A DNA stretch of 64,000 nt from Anodontia alba (taxonomy: Eukaryota; Mollusca; Bivalvia; Lucinida; Lucinidae): assembly GCA_964016985.1 (NCBI GenBank), contig OZ024830.1, positions 80,316,386 through 80,380,385 on the forward strand, in the 5' to 3' direction. The stretch's first letter is position 1. Each line of letters begins with the position of its first letter. The notes under the pieces are model-generated. The model was not told the origin of the DNA, did no database searches, and was given only the letters and a program-made list of their open reading frames with translations. Shown one piece after another: positions 20,801 through 33,274 of this stretch. Made by a program: the position numbers and the translations under genes.

Positions 20801-21189
20801 GGTTAAATGAAACCAAACTAAAGAATAGACTCCTTTTTTAGAATGTGACAAAACTATCTTGACAGAGTTGCCTCCCTTGAAAGTGCATTAGTTCCCCTTA
20901 AGAAATAACCATAACAAATTAATCAGATGTTTGGACCTAGGGAGTTCTGTGGGCTGTGCAATATTGTATGTTAGACTGGCATCAGTCTATTGAATTAAAT
21001 ATATCTGCATAGAATAACCTGAGAGTAAACTTTTCTTTTCTAATTTCTCTCCTGATAGTGAAGCCACATGATTCAAACAGGATTATGAGAATAAATAGTC
21101 ACTGGAGGCTGGAGCCATATATATACTGAAAACACAATTCTGTTATTTCTCACGATGGTTGTGAGGGAAAACCTTAGTCCAACTATGAA

Positions 21190-21355
21190 ACAAGAGGACC
21201 ATGACTATTCAAAACAAGTGACCCCTGTGTTGGGGACATTTTTTACCCCAGGGCTACAATTTTAACAATCTTGGTAGAGGTTAACTAGTTAAAGCTGCAT
21301 ACCAAATGTCGAATGGGTTCTCTACCTCGTCTGTGCAACATCACAGAGGAACACA
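21190..21355 (+). mobile_element. HINE-like head fragment
   Basis: ACAAGAGGACCATGA is a known style of head for these elements and resembles ACAAGAGGCCCACG at 580. Only about 165 bp remain before a family C MITE begins. Confidence 0.5.
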
Positions 21356-21716
21356 TACAGTCGAATCTCAATAGCTCGAACACCGATGGCTCGTTCATCA
21401 TGGCTAATTCGAACTCGGTTTTGAGTCCCTACGAAATTCTTCCGATAGATCAAGAAAACAAATATTTAAGGAAGCTTTCTTATTTCATTATGAAATTGTA
21501 TGTTGTGTGAACTCATTAGAATCGCCTCTTCGAGGCGATTCTAATGAGTACACTCAACATACAATTATTGTGTAGAAGATCGATAGATTTCCCAGAATTA
21601 GCGATACTTGCTTCCCGACCTGGCGCTAAGATTAACCTTCATTGGCTCGAACTAACCATGGCTCGAACAATTTTCCATGGTCCCAAAAGTGTTCGAGCCA
21701 TTGAAGTTCGACTGTA
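21356..21716. mobile_element. TA-MITE family C copy 2
   Basis: TACAGTCGAATCTCAATAGC and GCCATTGAAGTTCGACTGTA are inverted ends with TA at both borders. The core I hairpin is in its AGAATCGCCTCTTCGAGGCG form. It is nearly identical to the copy at 22651. Confidence 0.9.
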
Positions 21717-22447
21717 AATCCAAATCACTGTGATGAAACAAAGCAAAGGGCTCAATGGCGATCTGAAGCCAGAACACACAAACAAGGCCACGATGCGCCC
21801 GACCACATACATTGATAGCCAGGCTCCGACCATCTCAAACAGATTGAGGAGGGAACTGACAATTAGTCTGAGGACCGACCCACCGTCGCACAAGTAAAGA
21901 GGGAAGCAAAGTTATGATCAATCACAACTGGGTTAACAACACTGCAAAGATGCAAAGAGCATAAAGTCCACTTGGTAGTTTAATGATATGTCTAACAGTG
22001 GTAGTAACTGGATGGCAAACAGTATAGTTCTTAAACAATCGCCGCATTCTGTGCCGTATGATCTGGGTCCGTACAGTTTGCGCAGGTCTGTCCGCCCGAA
22101 TATATAGTGTAAATACGGTATGGAAAGATGACGCGTGTTACAAGTATTGCAGGAAGAAAGTGCTTACTTTCCGCGGACACCTGACATCACCTTTGGTTAC
22201 TGAAGAATCAAGTATTTAATTTGTTACCCTATCTAACTCTAAACGGACATATCAACTTCTTACCATACTTATGCTAAAACTTGGGTAATTCCACTGTACT
22301 ACGTGTTGATATGCGACGTCTGATCTGGATCTACATTTTTTTTCTCAGACCTCCCTGCCCCGAATAATTAAGATAAACATGTAGCTTAGCAGTCCTCTTA
22401 CTGTATGGACAAATGGATTTCGGTCACTGAAAATCGGAACTGCTTTT

Positions 22448-22451
22448 CTGG

Positions 22452-22488
<37 letters not shown>

Positions 22489-22600
22489 CTTCTTCTTCTT
22501 CTTCTTCTTCTTCTTCTCTCTCGCGCGTCTATCTATCTGTCTCTTTTCCTGTCTGTCTGTCTGTCTGTCTCTCTGTCTGTCTGTCTTTCTCTCCAGAGGT
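22448..22600. repeat. compound pyrimidine microsatellite (TC)n(TTC)n(TCTG)n
   Basis: TC repeats at 22448-22485, TTC repeats to about 22515 and CTGT/CTCT repeats to about 22600, all pyrimidine-rich on the plus strand. Confidence 0.9.
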
Positions 22601-22650
22601 CTACAGGCTACTGTATTTAACCTAAATACTCGAACACCTTAACGCCTTTA

Positions 22651-23001
22651 TACAGTCGAATCTCAATAGCTCAATGGCTCGTTCATCATTGCTAATTCGA
22701 ACTCGGTTTTGAGTCCCTCCGAAATTCTTCCGATAGATCAAGAAAAATATTTAAGGAAGCTTTCTTATTTCATTATGAAATTGTATGTTGTGTGAACTCA
22801 TTAGAATCGCCTCTTCGAGGCGAATCTAATGAGTATACTCAACATACAATTATAATGTAGAAGATCGATAGATTTCCCAGAATTAGCGATACTTGCTTCC
22901 CGACCTGGCGCCAAGATTAACCTTCACTGGCTCAAACTACCCATGGCTCGAACAATTTTCCATGGTCCCAAAGGTGTTCGAGCCATTGAAGTTCGACTGT
23001 A
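22651..23001. mobile_element. TA-MITE family C copy 3
   Basis: TACAGTCGAATCTCAATAGC and TTCGACTGTA ends. It is a young sister of copy 2, with a few short deletions (about 9 bp missing near the left end). The core I hairpin has one arm mismatch (GGCGAATCT against AGAATCGCC). Confidence 0.9.
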
Positions 23002-23002
23002 T

Positions 23003-24672
23003 TTGTCCTGACGTTTTACAAGTCCATTCGACTACCTATTGCAGGGTGTAAAAGCTGATGAATAAGGTGCAAACAGTATCGAACCAGATCAGACGCCGCG
23101 TAAGATGGCGTCTGATCTGGGTCTACACTTTTTCGTAGGTTTGTATGTCCTATTACTTGGGATAAAAATACGGTACGAGCTGCGCCATAAGAAAAGGTGT
23201 CTTCGGGGTACATATGAACAGTAAAGATCCAGATCAGCTATGAAGCCGCACAATCTGATAATGGTTTATGTTATACAATATGTACGAATATTCCCACCAG
23301 TATCCAAGATACTATAAGTGGACAGCGAGTGCTGTAACCAGACTGCGTGATGCACAGTGTGATCTGGGCCTTCGCTGTCCATATATTTCCCGAAGACACA
23401 TTTTCCCATTCCGTGTTTCTTATGATATAGCTCCCAGTCAGCATTCTACACAAATCTATATCGGGCCGTCATCGGCCCGTCAGGGTAGCTGACGGGCCGA
23501 TGATGGCCCGATGTAGATTTACGTAGAATGCTAAATGGTTAGTCTGCCTGGCTACATTCAGCTGAAAAAAGACTCTCTCTTCTTATGATGAGCGATGTTC
23601 ACTTGTGCTTATTTTTGTCATTCATGCTATCACGTTTTCAGTGCCAGGAATGGCTGAACACCTGTCGACAGGACATTGAAACTACCATATCAAAAACATG
23701 TACGGAGTGATTTAGGTCCATTTAAGTCTTCTGTTTATTCTGGCACGTTTCCTGAGCAGATAGCAAATACTGAGATGTTTTCCAAATTTAGAAAATTCCC
23801 GGATTGCGCATGCTTATAATGAGCTTATTCTCCAAGGGACATTATAGAATAAATTGGAATTCCCTTCAGTTATCTACCCTGAAATTGAATTTGGGTATTT
23901 TCCCGTCTAAATATAGATCAATAGTCCTTCTATTTATATGACTGTCGTATTCGTCCAATGTAAGGACAAGGGTGAGCAAAGAAGGAACTACCATGACAAT
24001 ACCAGGCAAGTATGTATCTAACGACGACAGATTTCAACATATTTTGACGCATGAGAAAGCTATTTCCGGGGCCTACCGTTTTTACACTACATATTCGGAC
24101 ACCTGATCACCTTACCATACTTGTCCTAAAACTGTCAAGAACAAGTCTTGTTTACTGCCTGTTGAAGTTATAAAATGCGACTAAATGAGTGGCTAATGTG
24201 ATCAGACGCCGTGTTCTGCGTCTACGCTGTTTACTCAGACCTTGCTGTCCGAAAACTCAGGGTAAATACGGTATGCGAAGAGAAAAGATCCAGATAAGCT
24301 AGCAGAGACACAAAATCAGATAAAGGTTTCATTTATACAGCGCATTTATACAGCGATATATTCTACGGTAAAACAAAGCTTCAGTAAGCAGACAGCGGAG
24401 ACCTGATTAGACCACGCGAATGCTTAGACTGAGCTTGGCTTGCGTTGTTCATACACACTACCAAGGCTTATTTTACATGTCTGTCTATTCCTTTTATTCC
24501 CGCGTACAAGCCAGTTTTTTTCATCATTGATTCTTTTTATAATTTCTTCTAGAGGGGGCTGCGGCTTACTTAAGCATATATGTCATACCTCTTCCAGCAA
24601 TTTATACGCTTTCAGGGGTGGAGAGGCACCTTTTTCAAAACCGTTTTACCTCCATTCTGAAAAAAATAGTCT
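23003..24672 (+). repeat. composite repeat O, copy 1
   Basis: A block of about 1.7 kb has homologues at 26785-27970 (same strand) and 34236-36790 (opposite strand). Shared landmarks in order are: a core II hairpin, a GGGCCTTCGCTGTCC segment, hairpin IV, GAGCGATGTTCA, TGTCGACAGGACATT, GGATTGCGCATGCT, AATATAGA-TCAATAGTCC and a second GCCGCGTT/CTGCG trace. A GGTGGAGAGGCACC segment closes it. There is no ORF with a recognised domain, so it may be a large non-autonomous transposon or a segmental duplication. Confidence 0.65.
23432..23540. repeat. hairpin IV, copy 1
   Basis: A palindrome of about 108 bp: CCCAGTCAGCATTCTACAC... to ...TAGAATGCTAAATGG, with the inner stem CGTCATCGGCCCGTCAG / CTGACGGGCCGATGATG around GGTAG. 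The other copies are at 26045, 27005 and 36194. Confidence 0.9.
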
Positions 24673-24914
24673 ACTCTTAAAGGGAAAAGAACCAAAAAAA
24701 AAAAAAAAAAAATAACAAATGCTCCCCTTTACAGTTGACCACTTTTTAAAAGGGTCTTGTAAAGCCTTGAAAGCGTGATGACACGAGGGCACAAGGGTGC
24801 TAGTAGCGAAGCGCTAAGATTTGAACCAACATAAGAGCGTTTCATGGGCGCAATAGTCAGTGTATTACTACTACCTATTTACCCTAGATATTGGTTTGCC
24901 TTCAGTCCTTATCA

Positions 24915-25216
24915 GCCGGCCTCCATAGCGCAGTCGCTAGTGTGTCTGACTGCAGATCCAGGAGGTCTCAAGTTCGAATCCCAGCTCGGCCACATAACTT
25001 TAGTGGAGATTGACCATGAAATCATTGCTACGGTCATTCTCCCCTTCCTATTTCGCTGATTCAAGAAGGGCAGTTAACAGTTACTGGCGAAAGTATGTGC
25101 ACAAGTACTGTTTAGTGGCTTAGAGGGCTAAGTCTGTCCAGGAAAAGAGTTTGTAGGTTAACTGACCGGCCCGGCATGGCCTTTATAGTGTTGACTAGGC
25201 TCGGTGTAAAACTCAA
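24915..25216 (+). mobile_element. tRNA-derived SINE type 1, diverged
   Basis: The head GCCGGCCTCCATAGCGCAGTC has box A (TAGCGCAGTCGCTAGTG) and box B AGTTCGAATCCC. The body aligns with the SINE at 11398-11702 (GATTCAAGAAGGGCAGTT, TGTGCACAAGTACTG). No clear TSD is seen, and an in-frame ORF over it is incidental. Confidence 0.8.
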
Positions 25217-25274
25217 ATTTTAACTCATTTTTACAGTACTTGTCATAGGATGTGAACAATATAATTTTTCAAAG

Positions 25275-25500
25275 TCAAGTTGATCTTGGAAACAAAGAGA
25301 ACACATAAAGAAATAAAATCAAAGTTTCAATTTCATTGATACTCTTCGTATGACAGTGTAGTTTGCAGTGCTACATACCCAGCAAACACACAACGTCGCA
25401 ACAACGTCGTTACAACGTCGCTGCAACGTCGTGACGTTGCAGCGACGTTATAACGACGTTGTAACCGCGTTGTGTGTTTGCCGGGTACGCCCCACTAGCG
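25275..25500 (+). repeat. third copy of the 5745 repeat with palindrome insertion
   Basis: TTGGAAACAAAGAGAACACA...GTTTGCAGTGCTACATA and TACGCCCCACTAGCG are the two halves of the repeat at 5745-5845. The palindrome at 25378-25487 separates them. Confidence 0.65.
25378..25487. mobile_element. ACGTCG-repeat palindrome inserted at TA
   Basis: CCCAGCAAACACACAACG and its complement at the right end enclose arms built from a 12-bp periodic ACAACGTCG motif. Comparison with the empty copy at 5745 puts the insertion at a TA or ATA/TAC site. It is non-coding. Confidence 0.8.
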
Positions 25501-26044
25501 ACGGCTTAAACGGAACTCGAACATTTTACATAATTTAAAAATCCTATGACAAGTAACCAAACCTCGAGTGTTTTCTACATGTTGAAATCCTACGACAAGT
25601 ACATGTATGACCCCTTTTACTACACGTTGATGTGTCTAAAACAATGCTGCAAGAGTGGCAAACCGTGTAGACCCTCATCGGACGCCATTTTCAGCGGCGT
25701 ATGCTCTAGGTCTACTCGGTTTGCTCTAGCATGCCTATATTTCCCAATATCTAGTTGTGTTACGACACGTCATTTCTGATACATAAATTTATAAGTGACA
25801 TACGCTCGTATAACACGCTAAGTAACAGGTATCTTTATTTTTCGGGTTCGATTCTTCACCGAATTCACTTGCCATATTCATTGTAAATACACGGACATTG
25901 TAACTCCTTACTTTCTTGATCTAAAATTTGAAATACGTCCGTTTGACTATCTTGTGATGTGTTTTAAGGGAGCAGTTAAATAGCAAACCGAATAGATCCT
26001 GAACAGACGTTGTTTTCTGCGGCGTATGGTCTTGGTCTGCACAT

Positions 26045-26152
26045 CCTAGTTAGCATTCTACGTAAATCTATATCGGGTCGTCATCGGCCCGTCAGGGTAG
26101 CTGACGGGCCGATGACGGCCCGATGTAGATTTACGTAGAATGCTAACTGGGA
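26045..26152. repeat. hairpin IV, copy 2
   Basis: TAGTTAGCATTCTACGTAAATC and its complement are the outer arms; the inner stem is TCATCGGCCCGTCAG / CTGACGGGCCGATGA. It lies outside repeat O copy 2, so it is a separate insertion. Confidence 0.9.
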
Positions 26153-26349
26153 TGACGCATGTTACTAGTGCAACATAAAGGGAGTGATTATATTTTCCGC
26201 AGACACCTGGCATTACTTATAGATACTGAAGGTTCTTAAAGTTTTTAATCTGTTAACATATACATCCTAAACGTTGGGACACCCGATTTCTTTACAATTT
26301 GTCCTAAATTTGAACAATAGATTCTAAATTTAAAGACTAATTCAGAGCA

Positions 26350-26480
26350 ATAAACACACACACGTACACGCACGCACGCACGTAAAAGAATGAAAAAAAA
26401 AAAAACAACAAAAAAAAAAAAAAAAAAAAAACAAACAAAAAAAAAACAAAAAAACAAAAAAAAAACAAAAAAAAAAAAAA
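26350..26480. repeat. (AC)n/(ACGC)n then A-rich tract
   Basis: ACACACACACGTACACGCACGCACGCACG is followed by about 90 bp of nearly pure A with scattered C. Confidence 0.9.
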
Positions 26481-26784
26481 CTGAAGCGTCGAATTTTCTA
26501 ATCCAGGCTAGTTAGTTTCGGCCAATTAGACCTCATCACTGACCCTCAATTAAATATGAAAAAATTCCGGAATGGCACCACACTTATCTTAGCGTACCGT
26601 ATTCTAATATTTGGGCACTTTAATCCTTTACCATCCTTACCATACTGTTTCAGATATTTGAACAGCTCCATTTTAATACCTGTTAATGTGTCTAAAACTG
26701 CTGGATGATTGACAAACAATGTAGACCCTGAACGGACGCCGCACTCTGAGGCGCCCGATTGGGCCTATGCTGTTTGCTATTGCT

Positions 26785-27970
26785 TATCTATCCGAATACT
26801 TAGGATAAATACGGTATGTACAAATAGCTAAGAAACCTACGATCCTGCTCATCCTGAGCAACCACGCCCGCTGATCAGGACCTTCGCTGTCCGTCATGAG
26901 GAAGTATGGCGATTGTTGAATGTACAAGAGATAAACGAAGCCACTGATGAGACTGCGGGAATGTAAAGCCTTTGGTATGAGCATTTTCTTTGGTGATGTG
27001 TGTTCCCAGCTAGCATTCTTTATAAATCTACAGCGGGCCGTTATCGGCCCGTCAGGGTAGCTGACGGGCCGATAACGGCCCGCTGTAGAGTTTTAAAGAA
27101 TGCTAGCTGGGTTCATGCAGACATTATATTATCCAGGAAGTCAGACTCGGTGATTTTAACAGGGAGACGGGTGCTGGTAGTGGAGTGATTCTAGCGCTCG
27201 CTTGCTGAACTAGCGGTCGTAGGTCTAATCCGCCTAGGGCAGAATTCTTCTCATGACTGAGCGATGTTCATTTAATACTATCACATTTTCATTGTCCTGA
27301 AATGGTTGAACTAATGTCGACAGGACATTTTAACACCAATATACCTAATATATGCACGGAGTTATTCAGGTTTAACTGTGCCTTTTGTTAACAAAGGCAC
27401 GTTTCCTGAACAGCTAGCAATTATTGAGATGTTTTCTAAATTTAGAATATTTCCGGATTGCGCATGCTCACAAAGAGCCAACTCTCAAGGGACATAATAT
27501 AATAGCTTGGAATTCCCTTTAGTTTTCTACCCTGAAATTGAATTCGGGGATTTTCCCATCTAAATATAGAATCAATAGTCCAACTATTTATATGATTGTC
27601 GTATACGTCCAATGTAAGGACGAGGGTAAGCCAAACCAGAACTACCCCGCAAACACCAGGAAAATATGAATCTAACGGCGACTGATTTCAACTTAGTTTT
27701 GCTTTTATCTATGGTAATACATGAGCCTCGCCATGAGAAAAGGTGTTTTCGGGGCCTACCGTTTTTACCTCAGTACTCGGACACATTATCTCTTTACTTG
27801 CCCTAAATTTTGAGCAAGTCAATTTTATTACGCTCGTACCTGTTGAAGGGTCTAAAATTCGACTACATGAGTGGCAAACAGGGTAGACCCTGATCAGACG
27901 CCGCGGCGTCTGATCTGAGTCTACACTATTTGCTCAGATCTGTCTGTCTCAAAACTTAGGGTTATTATGG
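26785..27970 (+). repeat. composite repeat O, copy 2
   Basis: Homologous to 23003-24672 over GAGCGATGTTCATT, GTCGACAGGACATT, CGGATTGCGCATGCTCA and the CCGCGGCGTCTGATC hairpin near 27900. A tRNA-like stretch with an AGGTCTAATCC box-B resemblance (27170-27232) lies just after hairpin IV. Confidence 0.6.
27005..27111. repeat. hairpin IV, copy 3
   Basis: CCCAGCTAGCATTCTTTATAAATC and its complement. The inner arms carry AGCGGGCCGTTATCGGCCCG, differing from copies 1 and 2 at two positions, each matched on the other arm. Confidence 0.9.
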
Positions 27971-28324
27971 AACGATGTTCCTCCTGCTACACGATTTAGT
28001 AATGACTCCGACATAATAGGTGCTTAATAGATAGTAACAGATAGCTTTCTTTTTCGAATTCGGCTCATTTACCAATTTCACCTACCGTATTGGCCCTAAA
28101 TATTCAAAACTTTAACTCCTGTTCTAAACTTTGAAGTCCATTTGGCTATCTGGTGATGCCGTGTCTGAAAGGTGGTAGTTCTTTAACGTTTGATCTGGGT
28201 CTGCACCGTTTACTCGGGTTTGTCTTATCGGAAATGTGCTTATAATGATGGTATGGAAACATTACACATGTTACCAGTGCAGCAGGAAGGAAGTGCTTGC
28301 TTTCCACGTGGGGCATCATCCCCA

Positions 28325-28334
28325 CTTCTCTCTG

Positions 28335-28393
<59 letters not shown>

Positions 28394-28520
28394 GTTATCT
28401 GTCCATGAAATCATGCTTAGATATTTACTAGACACGCTTCTTCTTGCAGCCATTCTAAATGGTACCAAAGCAGTGCGCGCGCGTGCGTGCGTGCGTGCGT
28501 GCGTGTGTGTGTGTGTGTAC
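28325..28520. repeat. (TC)n and (GTGC)n(GT)n microsatellites
   Basis: TC tract at 28325-28398 and GCGTGCGTGCGTGC... followed by GT repeats at 28476-28518, separated by about 75 bp. Confidence 0.9.
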
Positions 28521-28529
28521 TAACGTACC

Positions 28530-29530
28530 AAATCATTTTAAATTCTTCAAATTGTAACGTTTCATAAATATAAAATAATTATGATATAGTTAGATAATTT
28601 TGAATACGGAGTTAAACATCGATTAGTGTAATCTACGTGATGTATTAGACAGTATTCCCGTAAAATGAGTAAGTAGCACTCTCGCCATTTAATTGTGAAA
28701 TTTAGATGTGTATTGTTTTTCTCTGAGTTCTAAATATTCTAAAAGAGAAATCATAAGCGTTCTAAAATTGTAACATAAATTTGTCTGTTGTATACGTAGT
28801 CAGCTATATCGTATTAAAGAAGCCTACCCTGTATATAAAATATTTGTCAAAATGTATATGCCTTATCCAGTTATATATGTATGACCAGTGACTCAAAACG
28901 TTTTTGTAAGTCTTTCAGCAATAAAAGATGTATTATATTGTTATACAGATAATTAGCAGGGTATGGAAATGCAACTGTTTCGTACTATAACGTACGTAAC
29001 ACAGTGAAACATTACACCCTATTCATCATGTCGTTTGTTTAACTAACTTATATTTTGTCTGTTTGCTTTAATAAATACACTGTACTTTGTTCGAGTGATT
29101 CGATTTGTGTGTTACTACATTTAAGTCAAAATTAATTTCAGACTCTAACACGTATCTTTTATTTCAAATATTGTGGACACGGTTTACGCAAGCGTTAGTA
29201 TAACAGCATGTACATGTTTGCACAGTCGTATTAGTGCTTTCGTTTTCAAAAAAACATGCAGAATGGGAAGTAACGAGTTTTATCTAACAGACACGGCTAA
29301 TAGTCTGCATGATTGGAAAGTTGGTTTTTGTCTAGCTTGTATTTATGTTTAATATACTGTAGTGTTATAACATAAGTATTTTAGACCTTACATTGGGTAA
29401 AACACAACTTATGTAAGTCAATCAGCGACGACCATACATATTAGTCTGTGCATGTACGCAGGTTTGTCAGTTAGATACGTTCTACATATAGATTTGGACA
29501 TTTAAGAAATAAAACATGTACTGCATGTAT
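28530..29530. other. no recognisable feature
   Basis: About 1 kb of AT-rich DNA without TIRs, hairpins or a coding frame that I can support. It could be an intron or the upstream region of the ORF at 29535. Confidence 0.5.
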
Positions 29531-29534
29531 AAAC

Positions 29535-29810
29535 ATGTTTGGCCCTACACGTCAGCCGCCTAATCAGATAAGACTCCCGTTTGAACACTATTTACAGATA
29601 AAGAAGAACAGGACACAAACGACATATGCCTTTAAATCTTCTATAGGTAGGAGAGACATCCTCCTACAACATATCGAGGAATTTGGAGATATACTTGATA
29701 AGCTTAATTGTTACTTTGTAATAAAATGTGTTAGCAGCCGGAATGATACACTGTTAGAACGTCAAAGCTGTTTACGTTACTTCAAAGACTTTTGTGAAAA
29801 CGAATGTTAA
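29535..29810 (+). CDS. unrecognised 91-codon ORF
   Basis: An ORF of 91 codons lies in sequence that otherwise lacks repeats. The product is basic in its first half (QIRLPFEHYLQIKKNRTQTT), has a helical RRDILLQHIEEFGDILDKL segment at about residues 39-57, and has five Cys in the last third. No signal peptide, membrane segment or known domain is seen. The frame stays open for about 20 codons upstream, back to near a CAG, so this could also be the last exon of a spliced gene. No neighbour helps. Composition looks more coding-like than the other short ORFs, but evidence is weak. Confidence 0.3.
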   Translation: MFGPTRQPPNQIRLPFEHYLQIKKNRTQTTYAFKSSIGRRDILLQHIEEFGDILDKLNCYFVIKCVSSRNDTLLERQSCLRYFKDFCENEC

Positions 29811-30045
29811 AACATAATCATGTTAAACAACTACACAGACCATTTAAAATATTATAAACATGGAGTTATATTAATGCCAAATTTAGAGTTATTTTGGGCC
29901 AATTTAAATAAAATATAACATGCCAATTTTGATAAACTGATGGCAAACCTTGTATACAGATATTGGCCATTATGGCAGGTAATCATATGAAACTCGTATT
30001 GTTTTCGCATTTGGTACTTGAAAATTCTATAATTTAAACGATATG

Positions 30046-30192
30046 ATTTGTTAAGCTGCATCAATGAGATTTATAAAAATAAAAAATATTCTAGAGATAT
30101 TGTAATAAGTTTAGTATGCTTTGTTAAGCAACATCAATGAGATTTACAAAAAAAAAATGAAAAATATTCTAGAGGTATTGTAATCAGTTTAG
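30046..30192. repeat. imperfect 73-bp tandem duplication
   Basis: TTGTTAAGC...CATCAATGAGATTTA...AATATTCTAGAG.TATTGTAAT.AGTTTAGTAT occurs twice, at 30048 and 30121. Confidence 0.75.
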
Positions 30193-30807
30193 TATTCCTT
30201 AAATAGAATATTTTGCAAACTACTAAAATGGCAGAGTGTTCAGTATGTTCAGTTTTCGTTTTATTTGAAATGAGTATAGAAAACAAAACAACGGAAAAAA
30301 AGAAGAAAACAAACAAACAAACAAACAAAAACAATGAGGTGTAGCTGCACTACTCAATACAAGAAAATCATCACTCATGATATAATATAAGATTTGAGAT
30401 AAGATATATACAAGTAATGTAAAAAAATAAAACAAATAAAATGAATAAAATAGATCTGAAGAGACTCTATTTGAAAGTGGGGGAAAAGGAATTGTAGGAG
30501 AAGATATCTGAATTGGAACTACATATGCGATGCAATGCGTGTTGCCTCAAAAGCGTTTGCCTATACAAAGAGACAATAATGACCCTTTATAGCACAGGAT
30601 TACTGGATTATTGCATTGATATTACTGCTTTATAAGCTACAAACACCAGTTAAAACTCTACAAGAAATAGAAGATTAATTACTGGCTGGCTGTTTTCTAT
30701 CTGACATAGGTACATGGCTAGAATATCCTGCTATAGGTGCTTTAAAAACTTATGCTTTTAGTATAACAGGTCCTTTGTTTAGATATTGATAATAAACGTC
30801 AAAAAGA

Positions 30808-30908
30808 TTGCCTTTGGAAACAAAGAACACACTACAGATAAGAAAATGGGAGTCTCGGTTTTATTGAGACTCTTCATAAGCAGTAATGAAGTTTGCAACA
30901 CTGCTTAC
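30808..30908 (+). repeat. second copy of the 5745 repeat
   Basis: CCTTTGGAAACAAAGAACAC...GGGAGTCTCGGTTTTATTGA matches 5745-5845 closely. Confidence 0.75.
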
Positions 30909-30909
30909 G

Positions 30910-32060
30910 TTTAGGCCCGTAATTTCAAGCCTGCTTTTTGCCTAGTATGGACCTACTTTATTTGCGAAACGGTCTTTAAACTGGTTGCTTATAAACTGAA
31001 CACATTCTTTTGTTTCAAAATGTTAGTCACTTCTAATTTTCTTGTCTTTTCAATAATAGTGTCACTGATGAAGCTTCACTGGCCAATTGGGTATCGTCAA
31101 ATATTTTTAAAGAGATCAAACCCTGCTAGTCTGGCCCGTTGGTTTATTCGTAATAAAATAATTACCTCACCATCTCATATATTATGTATTTCTATATCTA
31201 GTTGAGGAAGAGCTTACACATGTTCGGTTTCTTAGCTCCTCCCTATTTCGATACCCTCTAGAAATAAACGTTATATTTCCTTCACTCACTACGTATTGAC
31301 TGAAACACAAACTCTTCTTTGTGTGATATACCTATTTGTTGTCTCTGTTACTAAACTATAGTAGTTATTACAGTACTTTATAATGATAGTAGAAATTGAA
31401 GTTAAAATATAACATTGCAGCTAAAACCGTATTATATTCATATATATACTATACTTATTTCAGATATACATGAAGAAAGCACCAAAACAATAGGATGAGT
31501 TGATGCTGATGCTTATACGTGCTTAAAAGTCTGTGTATGCTAAAGACTATAGTATCAGGGGTTTCTGTATTTAATGCTTCAGTATCCATGTCTGGTTTTT
31601 GTATATCGAATTTAAATATGTATTTCGTTTCATGACAAATTAATGTGGCTAGTATATAACAATTATTGCTACACTACTGACAATAATCACGAAAGGCCAC
31701 GGTATTTATAACACTGGAATACCAGTATAGTAAAGTATCACTGAGTTGATTTATTTAACTCGCGCAACTTGTCCCAACAGACCTATGGAATTTGGCATCA
31801 TCAACTCTTACTATTTAATTGATCTTACACATGACAGAGCTATCCAATTTTAAGTTGTTCTTTGTGTTTATTTAAATAGGTTATCTTCATGGCATTAACA
31901 TAAGTTGTTTACGTTACTAAAATTATTATCTGTGTTGTGGTTGTCAACATCCACAGTATTTATGTCGCTCTGTTGAAAAACGCGAAAAATAATGAGCTGT
32001 AGAAATTGAATTAACGGCATGTTTTACTCTGCTATCTATAAGCTACAAGAAAGTAATAGT
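30910..32060. other. no recognisable feature
   Basis: AT-rich unique-looking sequence. Short ORFs show no recognisable domain. Confidence 0.5.
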
Positions 32061-32063
32061 AAC

Positions 32064-32385
32064 TACAGTCGACTCCCGTTATCTCGAATTCCAAGGGACT
32101 CACTGAAACACTTCGATATATCCGTACTTCGACATATCAGAGTTAAGAGAATGAGGAAAACAATAAATTGAACAACCACATTTAACAAATGAATGTGTTA
32201 TTTGACTCCTTAAGCTAGAAATATATATATATAATAATGTGGAAAAGAGGAGAAATTGCTCCTCTTTTCCACATTATTTTGTTACCTGTTGCCATAGTTT
32301 CATGTTAAAACAGGGACCAGATTTTCACTTCGAGATAAGCGGTAATTCGAAATAAGCGAGTTCGAGATAACGAGGTTCGACTGTA
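32064..32385 (-). mobile_element. TA-MITE family B copy 2
   Basis: TACAGTCGACTCCCGTTATC and GATAACGAGGTTCGACTGTA are the ends with flanking TA. The central stem is GTGGAAAAGAGGAG / CTCCTCTTTTCCAC with loop AAATTG. Confidence 0.9.
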
Positions 32386-32447
32386 TTACATAATGTATTG
32401 TTGTTAGATACACATACAGAGCTATACATAGTACATGTATATTGATG

Positions 32448-32765
32448 TACAGTTGACTCTCGTTATCTTAACCTCGCTTATCTCGAATAACCGCTTTTCT
32501 CGAAGTGAAAATATTGTCCCTGCTTAAACATGAAAATCTAACAACAGGTAAAAACATATCGTGGAAAGGAGGAGCAATTTCTCCTCTTTTCCACAATATT
32601 TTCAATATATCTCTAATTTCAAGAGTCCAATTACATATATCTTTATTAAAGTGGTTGTTCGAATTATTTTTTCCTCAATTCTGCAAATCTGATATGTCGA
32701 GGTACGGATATCTCGAAGTATTTTAGAGAGCCCCTTGGAAATCGAGATAACGAGAGTCGACTGTA
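32448..32765 (+). mobile_element. TA-MITE family B copy 3
   Basis: TACAGTTGACTCTCGTTATC and GATAACGAGAGTCGACTGTA ends. The orientation is opposite to copy 2, 62 bp away. The central stem TGGAAAGGAGGAG / CTCCTCTTTTCCA has GCAATTT as its loop. Confidence 0.9.
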
Positions 32766-33274
32766 TTTTCACAAAACGTATTAATGTATCTTTAGAGTCG
32801 ACAACGCATATAAACTCCTGAGAGACAAAATAAATTTAAATAAATTGTGAAACAGGAATATCGAACGAAGAATAGAATAAACACAATCAGAGTTTTTGTT
32901 GTTATTGTTTTCAATGCGTAGCTCCCCGATACTTCTATTAGTGTAGACGTAATCATAACAGGGCCCTTCTTTGAACTGTCTTTGAACCCGTGGGTTCATT
33001 TACAGCTTCAAAAATCAATTAAAGTCGAGTTATAAACAAGACGAAGAAAGCAAAACTTTTTTTTATGAATTTAACCACACACAAAAATGAACTGAACACA
33101 ACTGTATTTTAACGAGGCTGTAAAATAATATTTGTCTCACATGAAGCCTTACGGAAAGACAAGGCATTTACACTAATCATATATATATATATAAAGAATT
33201 CCGGCCTAGGATCATTACTGATGTAAGTACTTCAGAAAAAAGTGTATAAGGAGAAATATGAAACACCACTGTGT

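Noticed and set aside
24915..24995. Functional tRNA gene
   Set aside because: Only four acceptor base pairs form, and the sequence continues into a SINE body; it is a SINE head.
27170..27232. tRNA-like sequence with AGGTCTAATCC
   Set aside because: Box A is not convincing and no SINE body follows; mentioned only as a note under repeat O copy 2.
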